DNA from: Crocinitomicaceae bacterium
GTDB lineage: Bacteria; Bacteroidota; Bacteroidia; Flavobacteriales_D; Crocinitomicaceae
Assembly (NCBI GenBank): GCA_024643365.1
Contig: JAHENC010000022.1
Span: forward strand, 16,906 to 80,905
DNA: 64,000 bases
Direction: 5' to 3'
In this document: piece after piece, positions 47,037 to 56,357 of the stretch
Position numbering within the stretch: position 1 is the first letter of the stretch
Layout: every line of letters begins with the position of its first letter
Translations under genes and position numbers: made by a program
Notes under the pieces: generated by a model
Seen by the model: the letters and a program-made list of their open reading frames with translations, nothing else
Told to the model about the DNA's origin: nothing
The model's database searches: none

Positions 47037-48539
47037 ATGAAAAAAGAACTTGATCCATTTGAGTCCAAACTAAAGGAAAAACTACAAGGGAAAGCTGCGT
47101 TCCCAGAAGAAATTCTTTGGAAAAGATTGAACGATGAACTTATTCGTTCGGATCAAAAAGTGCTGTCTAAAAATTATTATTGGCTTATTGGAACAGCCTT
47201 ACTCGTTTTACTATCTCTTGGAACAGGATATTTAATTGGTATGCGCCAAGGTAGTCCGCAAATCGTTTCTACTAAGAATTACCAAGGCCTTCGAGAAAAG
47301 AAAGTGCCTTCTAAATCTCAATTATCATCCAACCAAAATGAGAACCAAGGTGTGAATCTGAAGGGTGAGAATGTTCAATCGAAAGAAATAATTCAAGACA
47401 TTCCAATTGAGGGATTATCACAACATCAACTACACGTTGATGCAGCGAATTCAGAGTACACGAAACAATTACATTTGTATACTTTGAATGCCAGTACAGG
47501 TAACGATTTCAGAAATCAAAATAATTCAATAGGCGAACAAGATGCCTCACTTTCCTCAAGGCTCACAACGAAAAAGATAAATCAAAACAATCATTCTTCG
47601 TCTGAACTTTTACATACAACAGCTTCATTTATCCCAGCAGCACAAAGTACTGATCAATCATCACATTTATTGACGGAGCAATCAAACTTACTTCCGTTTG
47701 ATGTTGAGAGCGATTTCATCATTGAAAAAATCGCTATTCTTCCAATTACCTGCCTACCTACCTGTCCCCAAATTTCATTGGCCAAAGGTTTACCTTATAA
47801 AAGACACATCCCTAGTTTATTTTCCGCTAGTATTGGATTTGAACCAACTGCCTTTAACCGCTTAAAACCACTCGATATTTATGGTTCAGGAAATGTCAAC
47901 TCATCCAACGAAAAAGGATTGTCCAGCACAAATCTCAAACTTGCCGTTCAAGCACAACTCGGAAGACACTTCGAAATAGGTGTTGGATTAGGTTCTTCAA
48001 GCTATGTGACACTACAAAAGGTGCAGAATCAACTTGTACAAATCGATCCATTTGTGAATCAATTGAATTTCGAATCTTCAATAGGTAACTTTCAGATTCA
48101 TGAAAACCATTTAATGGATGACCCAGAAGATCAAGAAGAAAATGAATTGAATTTCCAAGATTCAACAGCTTTCCATTTAAATTATCAACTTTCAAACACG
48201 GTAAAAAGCATACAAGTTCCCATTACCGCTGGCTTTATTTTCCAATTGAATAAAGTTAAATTTACCATGAAAACTGGTTTAATATACAACCACATTACTC
48301 AAGCGACTCAAATTTTAAACATTCGCGGATTTAATGCCATTCAAAACAACATAGCATCACAACTTATTTCCAATTCATATTTCCATTTGATTCAATTGGG
48401 TGCTGAATATCCTGTCTCTGAACATTTTTCCGTTATGCTCGCTCCAAAATACAGCTATGCTTTAAAATCCATTTCTAAATCAACTATTCTTCGTCCAAAT
48501 TCGATTGGAATAGAATGTGCATTGAAATTCTATTTCTAA
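47037..48539 (+). CDS. Anti-sigma-like membrane protein with barrel-type C-terminus
   Basis: A protein of 500 residues. There is no signal peptide: residues 1-47 are cytoplasmic and charged (KELDPFESKLKEKLQGKAAFPEEILWKRL), one membrane helix spans about 48-66 (YWLIGTALLVLLSLGTGYL), and the rest is periplasmic. A low-complexity Ser/Gln/Asn linker (about 75-260) is followed by strands that resemble the PF13568-type outer-membrane barrel (LKLAVQAQLGRHFEIGVGLG to SIGIECALKFYF). Such proteins follow ECF sigma genes in Bacteroidota and are thought to hold the sigma factor. Whether the barrel-like part truly inserts into the outer membrane is unclear. Confidence 0.75.
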   Translation: MKKELDPFESKLKEKLQGKAAFPEEILWKRLNDELIRSDQKVLSKNYYWLIGTALLVLLSLGTGYLIGMRQGSPQIVSTKNYQGLREKKVPSKSQLSSNQNENQGVNLKGENVQSKEIIQDIPIEGLSQHQLHVDAANSEYTKQLHLYTLNASTGNDFRNQNNSIGEQDASLSSRLTTKKINQNNHSSSELLHTTASFIPAAQSTDQSSHLLTEQSNLLPFDVESDFIIEKIAILPITCLPTCPQISLAKGLPYKRHIPSLFSASIGFEPTAFNRLKPLDIYGSGNVNSSNEKGLSSTNLKLAVQAQLGRHFEIGVGLGSSSYVTLQKVQNQLVQIDPFVNQLNFESSIGNFQIHENHLMDDPEDQEENELNFQDSTAFHLNYQLSNTVKSIQVPITAGFIFQLNKVKFTMKTGLIYNHITQATQILNIRGFNAIQNNIASQLISNSYFHLIQLGAEYPVSEHFSVMLAPKYSYALKSISKSTILRPNSIGIECALKFYF

Positions 48540-48546
48540 TTTCTCC

Positions 48547-48577
48547 AGTTAGAAAAACCTAACTTTTTCGTTTTTTT
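48547..48577 (+). terminator. Terminator after the sigma/anti-sigma pair
   Basis: AGTTAG and CTAACT form a 6-bp stem around a 6-base A-rich loop and are followed by a T-rich stretch (five T, CG, then seven T). It suggests that the large VIT gene 60 bases on has its own promoter. Confidence 0.6.
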
Positions 48578-48636
48578 AGCACACCGATGAACCTAGTCTT
48601 AACTTAGTTGTACAGAGGCTCACTAAACGACTACAC

Positions 48637-51600
48637 ATGAATCTATCTTTTCCTACTCCATCTAAAACACACATTCGATTTGGCATTATTTTATTGATCG
48701 CTGTTTTAATTGGAATACTATTCAATTACTGGAATCGTGCTGAAAATCCAAGTAATCAAAAGGATCCTTATGCCGGTCTTTTAGACCGTAAATCAGATGG
48801 TTTGATTCACGAAAAAACCTTGCTAACGAATAAAGCTGTTCCCGTTTTGAAAATTTCAAATGAGCGCGAAAAAACTGTCAAACTTTCAAATTTATCCATA
48901 TCATCTACTATTGAAAATGGCGTTGCACGCACACGTTATGACATGTATTTTTACAATGATCAATCGCGTGATTTAGAGGCTGAATTGCAATTTCCACTTG
49001 CCGACGGACAAACTATCTCCTATTTTGCGATGGATGTCAATGGTGAAATGAGACCTGGCGTAGCTGTTGAAAAAGTAAAAGCGCGCATGGCCTATGAGGC
49101 TACTGTTCGACAAGGAATCGATCCGGGATTAATTGAAAAAACGCAAGGGAATAACTTTAAATTACGTGTCTTCCCAGTCCCGTCCAAAGGAACTAAACAC
49201 ATCATTATCGAATACATGCATGAACTTGCGATGGATGTCAAACATGCTTATTACTACCTCCCACTCTTCTTTAAAGAAAAAATCCCCGTATTCTCTTATC
49301 AACTTTCAATTATTGGAGAGACTGAAAACCCCAACATTATCCGTTCATGCTCTGATGATTTTAAATTGGCTGAAGTTTCAGAAATGTATAAAGCCTCCAT
49401 TCGTAAAAAACAATTTTTAGCCAATAAACCCATTGTTATTCGACTTCCGAATCGTTCATCTGAAACGGTAGCAGCATGTGAACAAAAATCCAATGGTATT
49501 TTCTTTCATACGAATTTGACGCTGCCACAGAAATATGCTCGAAAAAAACAGGTAAAAAAAATCACGATTCTTTGGGATGTTTCCAGTTCTCGGTTTCTAT
49601 CGCAAATTCCAAAGGAAATCAGTTTACTGAAAAGGTATTTAAAATCGATGAAAAAGGGTGAAGTGGAATTCATTCCATTTGGATTTAAAGCATTACCGGC
49701 TCAAACCTTTTACATCAAAAATGGAAAAAGCAACGCGTTAATAAAAACCATTAAAACGTTGGTTTATGATGGTGGTACTACACTGAATCAGTTACCATGG
49801 AATACTTGTCAAGGAGAAGAAATCTTATTATTTACCGATGGACTTCAAAATTTAGGAAGTTCTAAAAGTCCAACAACATCTAAAGAAATCTATTGCATTC
49901 AAAGCGCCATTAAATCAGATAATGGTTTCTTGAAAAATATATCAAAATCCTCACATGGTGAATTCATCGACCTCTGTACCTTAAGTGAAAAAGAGGCTTT
50001 GGAGCGATTAAATTCCAAATCACTTCATTTCATGGGATTTGAAGCAGATCAAGCATTGGAAAATTATTACCCAAGCAGCGGATTAGGAAACAATGGCATT
50101 CTTTCTGTTTCTGGAAGACTAAGCAAAATTCGACCATACGTAACAGCAAAATTTGGAATTGGAACACAAGTATTACTAAAGACAAGGATTCCTTTAGAGC
50201 TTAACAATCAGAAAGCCCAGGCCAATTTGGAGAAAATGTGGGCGATCCATCAACTGAATGAACTACAAGAAAATTCCAAACAAAACGAAAAACAAATACT
50301 TGAAACCGGATTAACATACCGATTGGTATCTGATTATTCATCTTTGTTGATTCTCGACCGCGTCGAAGACTATGTCCAACACCGCATCCTTCCGCCACAT
50401 AGTTTACAGAAAGAATATTTCAAACAATTGAAGGCGGCGATTAAAGAAGAGAAAAAGAATAGCTACGACCATCTGACAAACATTAAAAAAGAGTGGAAAA
50501 TACAACAAGCGTGGTGGAAAAAACATCGAAAAGAAGAAAAGAGAAAAAGAAATCGTTCGAATACCCCTCCTCCCTCGCCTGATGACGCGGTGATTTTGAG
50601 CAATGTAACTGTGCAAGGATCTAGTGATGAACTTTCCGTCCCGACACCATCTACAACTAGCGTATCAGCTAATTCCAGTGAACAAACAATGGCCTTCATT
50701 CCTCCTGTTGTTGCACATAACGAAGAAGCGAATGTATTATCGGACACAATAAGACAAGGATCGGATATACAAATATTACCTACGTCCATTGGAGCGGTGA
50801 CCTTATTCTGGGCAAACGGAGATTTTAATTCCAATATTTCAGCGAGTGATTTGACTAGCGCTGGAACCTATACTTTTTCAGTTACGAATGTCAATGGGAA
50901 TTCAAGTCTAAACAACGTCGAACGTGGTACATTGCGCGTGAAAGCCTGGGACCCCAAGTCTCCATATATGAAACGAATTAAATTCACTCCGCTCTCTCAA
51001 GCCTATAGCGTTTATTTGGATGAACGTAGAAAATATGCTAGTCAACCTTCGTTTTATTTGGACGTGAGCGATTACTTTATTTACAAAAAACATTATGCTG
51101 AGGGAATTCGTGTCCTCTCGAACATTGCCGAATTGGACATGGAAAATCACAGTTTACTCCGTATTGTCGCTCAACGATTCTTGCAACTAGGTGAAAAGAA
51201 ATTGGCATTAGCGCTTTTCAAACACTTGATCGAACTTCGTCCTGAGGAACCTCAGTCGTACCGTGACCTAGGACTCGCATTCGAACAAATAGGTAATTAC
51301 AACGAAGCCATTCGTTATTTATACAAAGTAGTCAAAGAACCATACGATGGACGCTTTGCTGGAATTCATTGCATAGCCTTGAACGAAATCAACAACATCA
51401 TTTCTAGTCATCCGAGAAACCTAAAATTCGACTACATAGACAAAGCGTTTATTCGTAAGATGCCTGTAGATATTCGCATTGTACTCAATTGGGATACAGA
51501 TGATACCGATGTAGATTTATGGATTACGGAACCAGATGGCGAAAAATGTATGTATTCATACCCACTGACTCAAAATGGTGGACGAATTTCCAATGACTTC

Positions 51601-51828
51601 ACACAAGGATATGGACCAGAAGAATACATGATACGCGCTGCACAACGTGGAACATATCAAATTCAAGCACATTATTACGGAGATCACCGTCCAACCGTAA
51701 ATGGCAAAGCAACATTGAGTATTCAATTGTTTAAACAGTATGGAACAAGTCTTCAGTACAAACGTGAAATCACACGCAGACTGAATGTTACAGATGATGT
51801 TGTTGACCTAGGAGAATTTGAGTTTTAA
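48637..51828 (+). CDS. VIT / vWA / TPR / DUF2135 membrane protein
   Basis: A protein of 1063 residues anchored by one N-terminal helix (about 15-31, FGIILLIAVLIGILFNY). Domains in order: VIT (about 75-200, GVARTRYDMYFYNDQSRDLEAELQFPLADG cut in pieces, then KARMAYEATVRQGIDPGLIE); von Willebrand A with a MIDAS metal site (DVSSS, Asp near 314; GGTT; FTDG near 405); a charged helix and Pro/Ser linker (about 590-700); TPR-like helices (about 810-900, EEPQSYRDLGLAFEQIGNYNEAIRYL); and a C-terminal DUF2135 beta domain (DTDDTDVDLWITEPDGEKC to the end). It probably acts as a periplasmic adhesion or assembly platform. Function unknown. Confidence 0.85.
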   Translation: MNLSFPTPSKTHIRFGIILLIAVLIGILFNYWNRAENPSNQKDPYAGLLDRKSDGLIHEKTLLTNKAVPVLKISNEREKTVKLSNLSISSTIENGVARTRYDMYFYNDQSRDLEAELQFPLADGQTISYFAMDVNGEMRPGVAVEKVKARMAYEATVRQGIDPGLIEKTQGNNFKLRVFPVPSKGTKHIIIEYMHELAMDVKHAYYYLPLFFKEKIPVFSYQLSIIGETENPNIIRSCSDDFKLAEVSEMYKASIRKKQFLANKPIVIRLPNRSSETVAACEQKSNGIFFHTNLTLPQKYARKKQVKKITILWDVSSSRFLSQIPKEISLLKRYLKSMKKGEVEFIPFGFKALPAQTFYIKNGKSNALIKTIKTLVYDGGTTLNQLPWNTCQGEEILLFTDGLQNLGSSKSPTTSKEIYCIQSAIKSDNGFLKNISKSSHGEFIDLCTLSEKEALERLNSKSLHFMGFEADQALENYYPSSGLGNNGILSVSGRLSKIRPYVTAKFGIGTQVLLKTRIPLELNNQKAQANLEKMWAIHQLNELQENSKQNEKQILETGLTYRLVSDYSSLLILDRVEDYVQHRILPPHSLQKEYFKQLKAAIKEEKKNSYDHLTNIKKEWKIQQAWWKKHRKEEKRKRNRSNTPPPSPDDAVILSNVTVQGSSDELSVPTPSTTSVSANSSEQTMAFIPPVVAHNEEANVLSDTIRQGSDIQILPTSIGAVTLFWANGDFNSNISASDLTSAGTYTFSVTNVNGNSSLNNVERGTLRVKAWDPKSPYMKRIKFTPLSQAYSVYLDERRKYASQPSFYLDVSDYFIYKKHYAEGIRVLSNIAELDMENHSLLRIVAQRFLQLGEKKLALALFKHLIELRPEEPQSYRDLGLAFEQIGNYNEAIRYLYKVVKEPYDGRFAGIHCIALNEINNIISSHPRNLKFDYIDKAFIRKMPVDIRIVLNWDTDDTDVDLWITEPDGEKCMYSYPLTQNGGRISNDFTQGYGPEEYMIRAAQRGTYQIQAHYYGDHRPTVNGKATLSIQLFKQYGTSLQYKREITRRLNVTDDVVDLGEFEF

Positions 51829-51903
51829 CCTAATATTTAATGTGTTGCACAAATTAAAGCACCAGTTAAAATAATTATTGTACTTTTAACCAAAACCTAC
51901 AAC

Positions 51904-53217
51904 ATGCGTAAACTTTTATTTTCTTGTTTTCTATTGAATTCATTGATTTCCATTTCACAAAATGGCCCCATCAGTTTTGAACCTGGAGAATTCGGTTTAA
52001 CATGGACATGGACCGTATTTGAAAATATTGGGAATCCACCATTGGAGCTTGTTGTCAATCCTGATGTGACCGGAATCAATGCATCTTCAACAGTAGCTAA
52101 GTTCACAGCACTTCAAGGGGGAATGCCTTATGCAGGAGTGGAATGTGCGCATGGCGAAGTTGGAACGTTCACACTAACTCCCGCGAATTGCATTGTTAAA
52201 ATCATGGTAAATAAACCAGTTATTAGTAACGTAGGAATAAAATTTGCCACAGCATCTGGTGCGTCAACAGGCGAATTATTGGTGGCGAACACACAAATAA
52301 ACAAGTGGGAGGAATTAACATTCGATTTCACTCCAATTCTTGGCTTACCAACATCCAGTGGCATCAACCAAGTAATCATCTTCCCTGATTTTCAAAACCG
52401 TACATCTACTAATATTTGTTATTTCGACAATATCACTTTCGGAACTCCTGGACCACCATTAGGAACACCCATGACACCAGCACCTGATCCAAATTTCGCG
52501 GCAGTAGATGTGATTTCGATGTTTAGTAATGTGTATACAGATGTCCCTGTGAATACATGGCAAACGGCTTGGTCTCAAGGAACATTGAATGACATTCAAA
52601 TTCAAGGTAATGACACGAAAAAATATACAGGACTAAACTTTGTAGGTGTTGAGACAACGGGAAGTAACATTTTGAATGTTTCCAATATGACGCATTTGTA
52701 CTTGAACGTTTGGACACCAAACATGACTGAGTTCCGTGTCAAATTAGTAGACTTTGGCAATGACTTATCTTATGCTGGAGGAGACGACACAGAACATGAA
52801 TTAACCTTCAATCCAATTTTGGAAAGCTGGATCACATTAGACATTCCTTTAACAAACTTCGTGAATTTAGCTTCAAACAACCACATCGCACAGTTGATTT
52901 TCTCTGGGAATCCATCTGGTAGTGGTGTTGTGTATGTAGACAACGTTTTATTTCACAATGTAGTAACAGGAATCGAAACAATTCAAGCGAACGAAATGAA
53001 GCTTTACCCGAATCCGGTTCAAAACGAGTTATCCATTGCGAATTCAGAGAATTTAGCAACTATTCAAATTTTATCGTTGACGGGTGACATCATCCTTGTT
53101 CAAAAAGACATGACAACCGCAACATTGGATGTTTCCCAGCTGGAAAATGGTCTGTATGTTTGTGTGTTGAAAACCATCAACGGTGAAATTCTTCAATCAA
53201 AGTTTATTAAGGAGTAG
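51904..53217 (+). CDS. Secreted protein with T9SS sorting tail
   Basis: A protein of 437 residues. The signal is MRKLLFSCFLLNSLISISQ. Two similar beta-sandwich halves (about 20-175 and 195-350) look like carbohydrate-binding or jelly-roll modules: each has an E-x-x-x-D/TGI-type strand and ends near NxxYFDNITFG or VVYVDNVLFH, typical of galactose-binding-like folds. A T9SS tail begins near 365 (MKLYPNPVQNELSIANSEN). Probably a cell-surface glycan-binding protein. The two halves are an internal duplication. Confidence 0.82.
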   Translation: MRKLLFSCFLLNSLISISQNGPISFEPGEFGLTWTWTVFENIGNPPLELVVNPDVTGINASSTVAKFTALQGGMPYAGVECAHGEVGTFTLTPANCIVKIMVNKPVISNVGIKFATASGASTGELLVANTQINKWEELTFDFTPILGLPTSSGINQVIIFPDFQNRTSTNICYFDNITFGTPGPPLGTPMTPAPDPNFAAVDVISMFSNVYTDVPVNTWQTAWSQGTLNDIQIQGNDTKKYTGLNFVGVETTGSNILNVSNMTHLYLNVWTPNMTEFRVKLVDFGNDLSYAGGDDTEHELTFNPILESWITLDIPLTNFVNLASNNHIAQLIFSGNPSGSGVVYVDNVLFHNVVTGIETIQANEMKLYPNPVQNELSIANSENLATIQILSLTGDIILVQKDMTTATLDVSQLENGLYVCVLKTINGEILQSKFIKE

Positions 53218-53297
53218 AATGAACGCGCATTTTGCTAGGTTCATCCACTTCTAAGGTAAATCAAGTATCGAATGAGCCAAATTCACTGAACTCGACG

Positions 53298-53305
53298 TAT
53301 CTTTG
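53298..53305 (+). promoter_or_regulatory. TAnnTTTG -7 box 4 bases before helicase
   Basis: TATCTTTG, exact to the consensus, ends 4 bases before the ATG at 53310, which is also the start supported by homology. It favours this start over the open ATG at 53232. Confidence 0.55.
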
Positions 53306-53309
53306 TTGC

Positions 53310-54632
53310 ATGAACGAACATCAAGAAAAGATTTCCAAGGTACTTTCCGCTATTGGATTTGACTCATTAAATTCCTTACAAGAAGAAACCTTAGAAAAAA
53401 GTGTCACATCGAAAAATGTGCTCATCCTTTCTCAAACAGGTTCCGGTAAAACGTTTGCCTTTCTTTTACCGTTGTTTTTGAATTTAGATCCAGAAGCCAA
53501 ACACATTCAGGCATTGGTTCTTGCACCTTCCCGTGAGTTAGCATTGCAAATTGAAGACGTTTGGCGTTCCATGAAAACAAATTTCAAAGTGCTTAGTTGT
53601 TACGGTGGACATTCCATTTCAACTGAAAAGAAAAGTTTAACGGAGGCTCCTGCCCTACTTATTGGTACACCAGGTAGAATTTGTGATCACATTTCAAGAG
53701 GAACAATTGATTTATCCATGGTCGAACAATTTTTTGTGGATGAATACGATAAATGCCTGGAATTCGGATTTGATGATCAAATGAGTTATATCAATGAAGA
53801 ATTTCGATGCTTAGAGAAATTGACCTTAGTTTCCGCAACAGAGCACAAAGAATTTCCCAATTACCTTTCTTTTGACCATCCAGCAGTAATCAATCAGTTG
53901 CATTTATCAGAAGATCCCGACATTACTTTTTGGAAGTTTCCCGTTCGAAATCAGAATAAATTTGAACGATTATTTGACTTACTCTGCTCTTTTCGAGGTG
54001 AATTAAGCATCGTCTTCTGTAATTTCCGTGAAGCGACCGAAAGTGTGTGCACCTATCTAGAAGAAAATGGATACGATGCCATTGTTTACCATGGTGGGAT
54101 GGAACAAGATGAACGCGAACGAGCATTAATTAAATTCCGTAATGGAAGTTTTCACACCTTGATTTGTACAGATTTAGGTTCCCGTGGACTAGATATTCCG
54201 GAGATTCAACACGTCGTGCATTTTCAATTTCCTCAAAGCGAAGAAGCGTTTATTCATCGAAATGGTCGAACGGCTCGTATGAAAGCAAATGGTTCTTCTT
54301 ACTTATTCATGAATCCAGATGAACGCACACCTGATTATGTTAACGTTCCACGCGAGGAATTCAAACTTCCCAAAGAAATGGATGCTCCGGTAGAGAGTCC
54401 GTGGATAACTTTATACTTCAGTGGTGGAAAGAAAGATAAGATCAATAAAATTGACATCGTTGGATTCCTCGGTCAAAAAGGGGGAATTGCCAAAGAAGAC
54501 ATTGGACTAATAACTGTTCAAGATTTCAGTTCCTATGTAGCTGTTAAACGTCACAACGTTCGTGATTTGTTGGCTAAAATTCGTCCAGAAAAAATAAAAG
54601 GAAAGAAATTGAAAATCGATGTTTCGAAATAA
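53310..54632 (+). CDS. DEAD-box RNA helicase, DbpA-like
   Basis: ATP-dependent RNA helicase of 440 residues, from the ATG at 53310. Q-motif region FDSLNSLQEETLEKSV; motif I TGSGKTFAF; Ia PSRELALQI; Ib GTPGRI; motif II is DEYD in place of DEAD; motif III SAT; motif V CTDLGSRGLDIP; motif VI HRNGRTAR where HRxGRxGR is usual. The C-terminal 75 residues (ITLYFSGGKKDKINKIDIVG to SSYVAVKRHN) match the DbpA RNA-binding domain, which guides helicases to 23S rRNA. So the role is probably in large-subunit assembly, with altered motifs II and VI. Confidence 0.9.
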   Translation: MNEHQEKISKVLSAIGFDSLNSLQEETLEKSVTSKNVLILSQTGSGKTFAFLLPLFLNLDPEAKHIQALVLAPSRELALQIEDVWRSMKTNFKVLSCYGGHSISTEKKSLTEAPALLIGTPGRICDHISRGTIDLSMVEQFFVDEYDKCLEFGFDDQMSYINEEFRCLEKLTLVSATEHKEFPNYLSFDHPAVINQLHLSEDPDITFWKFPVRNQNKFERLFDLLCSFRGELSIVFCNFREATESVCTYLEENGYDAIVYHGGMEQDERERALIKFRNGSFHTLICTDLGSRGLDIPEIQHVVHFQFPQSEEAFIHRNGRTARMKANGSSYLFMNPDERTPDYVNVPREEFKLPKEMDAPVESPWITLYFSGGKKDKINKIDIVGFLGQKGGIAKEDIGLITVQDFSSYVAVKRHNVRDLLAKIRPEKIKGKKLKIDVSK

Positions 54633-54638
54633 AAGACT

Positions 54639-55286
54639 TTACAGTTTTAATGCTTTTTTTCTTGAATATTGGGTAGAAATCTTTCGCTGTAAATAGTTTG
54701 ATAAAACTGCCGAACCAGCTCCAACAATCGCTCCCGCAAGCACATCACTTGGATAATGAACTCCAAGATGCATCCGTGAATATCCTGCAGCACTTGCATA
54801 TAAATACGCCGGTGCAATCACATACCATTTTGGGAATGCTAAACTCAAAGAAGTAGCCAATGCGAAGGCACTCGAAGTATGACCAGAAGGAAAGGAATAA
54901 GATCCAGCGTCTGCTTGTTTGTCCAAATACGGATAAGTCACAAAAGGACGATCCCGTTTAAATGCTAATTTCAATGCAGTCGTTGTAAAGGCATTCACAC
55001 ATAATGCTTCCACCATGAATATTCCTTTACTTTTTAAACTACTATCCTTTTGAATGAGTCCAAGGCCGAAAACAGCAAAGGGTGTCCCAATACTTAGCGG
55101 ACTTACACTTTTCGTGATCAACTTGAAAGTCGGATCTAAGGACTTATTTCGGTCAAGATTGATTTCCTTCAGTAGATCGATGTCCCAGTTTTGGGCGAAA
55201 CAAAGATTAAAATGAAAACTAATGACCAGAAATAAAAGCCACCGTGGAACGATATACTGATTCATCTTATTTAGTGGGATTTTCAT
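54639..55286 (-). CDS. PAP2-family membrane phosphatase
   Basis: A protein of 215 residues with an N-terminal hydrophobic segment (PRWLLFLVISFHFNLCFA) and the three phosphatase motifs: KLAFKRDRPF (KxxxxxxRP), PSGHTSSAF, and SRMHLGVHYPSDVLAGA. Members remove phosphate from lipid phosphates such as undecaprenyl pyrophosphate or phosphatidate, often at the periplasmic face. It overlaps the upstream minus-strand gene by 4 bases, so the two form a unit. Substrate unknown. Confidence 0.9.
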   Translation of the reverse strand: MKIPLNKMNQYIVPRWLLFLVISFHFNLCFAQNWDIDLLKEINLDRNKSLDPTFKLITKSVSPLSIGTPFAVFGLGLIQKDSSLKSKGIFMVEALCVNAFTTTALKLAFKRDRPFVTYPYLDKQADAGSYSFPSGHTSSAFALATSLSLAFPKWYVIAPAYLYASAAGYSRMHLGVHYPSDVLAGAIVGAGSAVLSNYLQRKISTQYSRKKALKL

Positions 55287-55831
55287 TCGTCTTCTTTAAA
55301 GAAAAAGTAGGCAATGTTCAACGAAAAAACCGATCCATTCGGCAGTCCCAAATTGCTTTTATGTAAGTTTACATTATAGCCATATGTAATCGTCAAAACA
55401 CTAAACAAGGATAGGCCAATTTCTGGTCGGAGTGAAAATTGATGAGCAGAAAAATCCGTTTGATGAATCACGTTCATTCTTCCACCGAAGATTAAAAAAA
55501 AGCCCTCATATCCCAATTTATTAACCATGTAATTACGCTTATCTTTAAAGGAAATTCCCGTTTCTACGAATGGACCGTGGTAATACCAAACAGGAGCCTG
55601 TACCACATCATCTCCCCCGAAATCGATCCAAGATAAACCGAGGTTCATACTGGAAACGCTCCCGAATTCGTGTTTTAGCTTTGGAAGTAATGCGAAATAA
55701 GGAACATCTATTTTCCCTATGGATGTAGAACCTGATAAATCATTCATCGAATTCGCATAAATACCATGACTCGATTGCGCATTTAAAAGCGAACTGGCCA
55801 AAATAATCAAACAAAAAAAGACACATTTCAT
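55283..55831 (-). CDS. Secreted barrel-like protein paired with PAP2
   Basis: A protein of 182 residues with the signal peptide MKCVFFCLIILASSLLNAQ. The rest has short amphipathic strands (YFALLPKLKHEFGSVSSMNLGLSWI, QFSLRPEIGLSLFSVLTITYGYNVNL) and ends with NIAYFFFKEDE, which suggests a small outer-membrane barrel. A box with one mismatch (TAACTTTA, 55836-55843) lies 4 bases before the ATG. It overlaps the PAP2 gene by 4 bases. No family is recognised. Confidence 0.7.
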   Translation of the reverse strand: MKCVFFCLIILASSLLNAQSSHGIYANSMNDLSGSTSIGKIDVPYFALLPKLKHEFGSVSSMNLGLSWIDFGGDDVVQAPVWYYHGPFVETGISFKDKRNYMVNKLGYEGFFLIFGGRMNVIHQTDFSAHQFSLRPEIGLSLFSVLTITYGYNVNLHKSNLGLPNGSVFSLNIAYFFFKEDE

Positions 55832-55919
55832 TTGTTAAAGTTAATTTTTTCGTTCCAAAAGAAAAAAATCATCCTAGAAAACGAAGCAACATTGAATTTT
55901 TATGTTCACTGTCAAAGAT

Positions 55920-55950
55920 AAAAAAAGCGTCAATGGAATTCCATTGACGC
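55920..55950 (-). terminator. Terminator built on a 24-base perfect palindrome
   Basis: Bases 55927-55950 are a perfect inverted repeat (arms GCGTCAATGGAA and TTCCATTGACGC). On the minus strand it is followed by a run of T, so it terminates the cluster ending at 55968. The stem is unusually long, with almost no loop. Confidence 0.85.
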
Positions 55951-55967
55951 CTAGTTTTAATGTTCAC

Positions 55968-56357
55968 TTATTGAGGCAAACATAGTACATGAAGGTACTT
56001 TTCTGTTTTTAGACCTTTGTGATTTAAGGTAGCTTCTACTTTGACCGTAACCATTGTTGTATCCGAAACTTGATTATGCCAATGTTCATGAAAAGCGTAA
56101 GATTTTGCTTTTTCTTCCGATTCCATTTTCAAGTATTCGTCACCGGTCAAGGCATTCGCATACGTTAATTGATAACCGTACATTGTCCCATCACCAACAA
56201 TTGTTCCTTCAAAATGTAAAGAATCATCATAGGGAATGGTATCATTTGCTATAGGTTCCATAATGTCAATTGTGGCAGATGTTGCGTCACCTTTATGGCA
56301 AGAAGAAATGGATAATAAAATGGCAAAAGCAGCCATACTAATCATTGTTTTTTTCAT
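55968..56357 (-). CDS. Small lipoprotein with His-x-His-x-His motif
   Basis: A protein of 129 residues with a lipoprotein signal (MKKTMISMAAFAILLSISSC, acylated Cys20). The mature part is a small beta domain (ATIDIMEPIANDTIPYDDSLHFEGTIVG) with HEHWHN at 90-95, in which three histidines alternate with other residues, and a late Cys. This fits a metal-binding site, but no structural proof exists. Small Bacteroidota lipoproteins of DUF4625-like type look similar. It overlaps the barrel gene upstream by 20 bases. Confidence 0.72.
   Translation of the reverse strand: MKKTMISMAAFAILLSISSCHKGDATSATIDIMEPIANDTIPYDDSLHFEGTIVGDGTMYGYQLTYANALTGDEYLKMESEEKAKSYAFHEHWHNQVSDTTMVTVKVEATLNHKGLKTEKYLHVLCLPQ

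Noticed and set aside
53232..53309. Upstream ATG of the helicase
   Set aside because: It adds 26 residues unlike the family, and a promoter box lies between it and the ATG at 53310.
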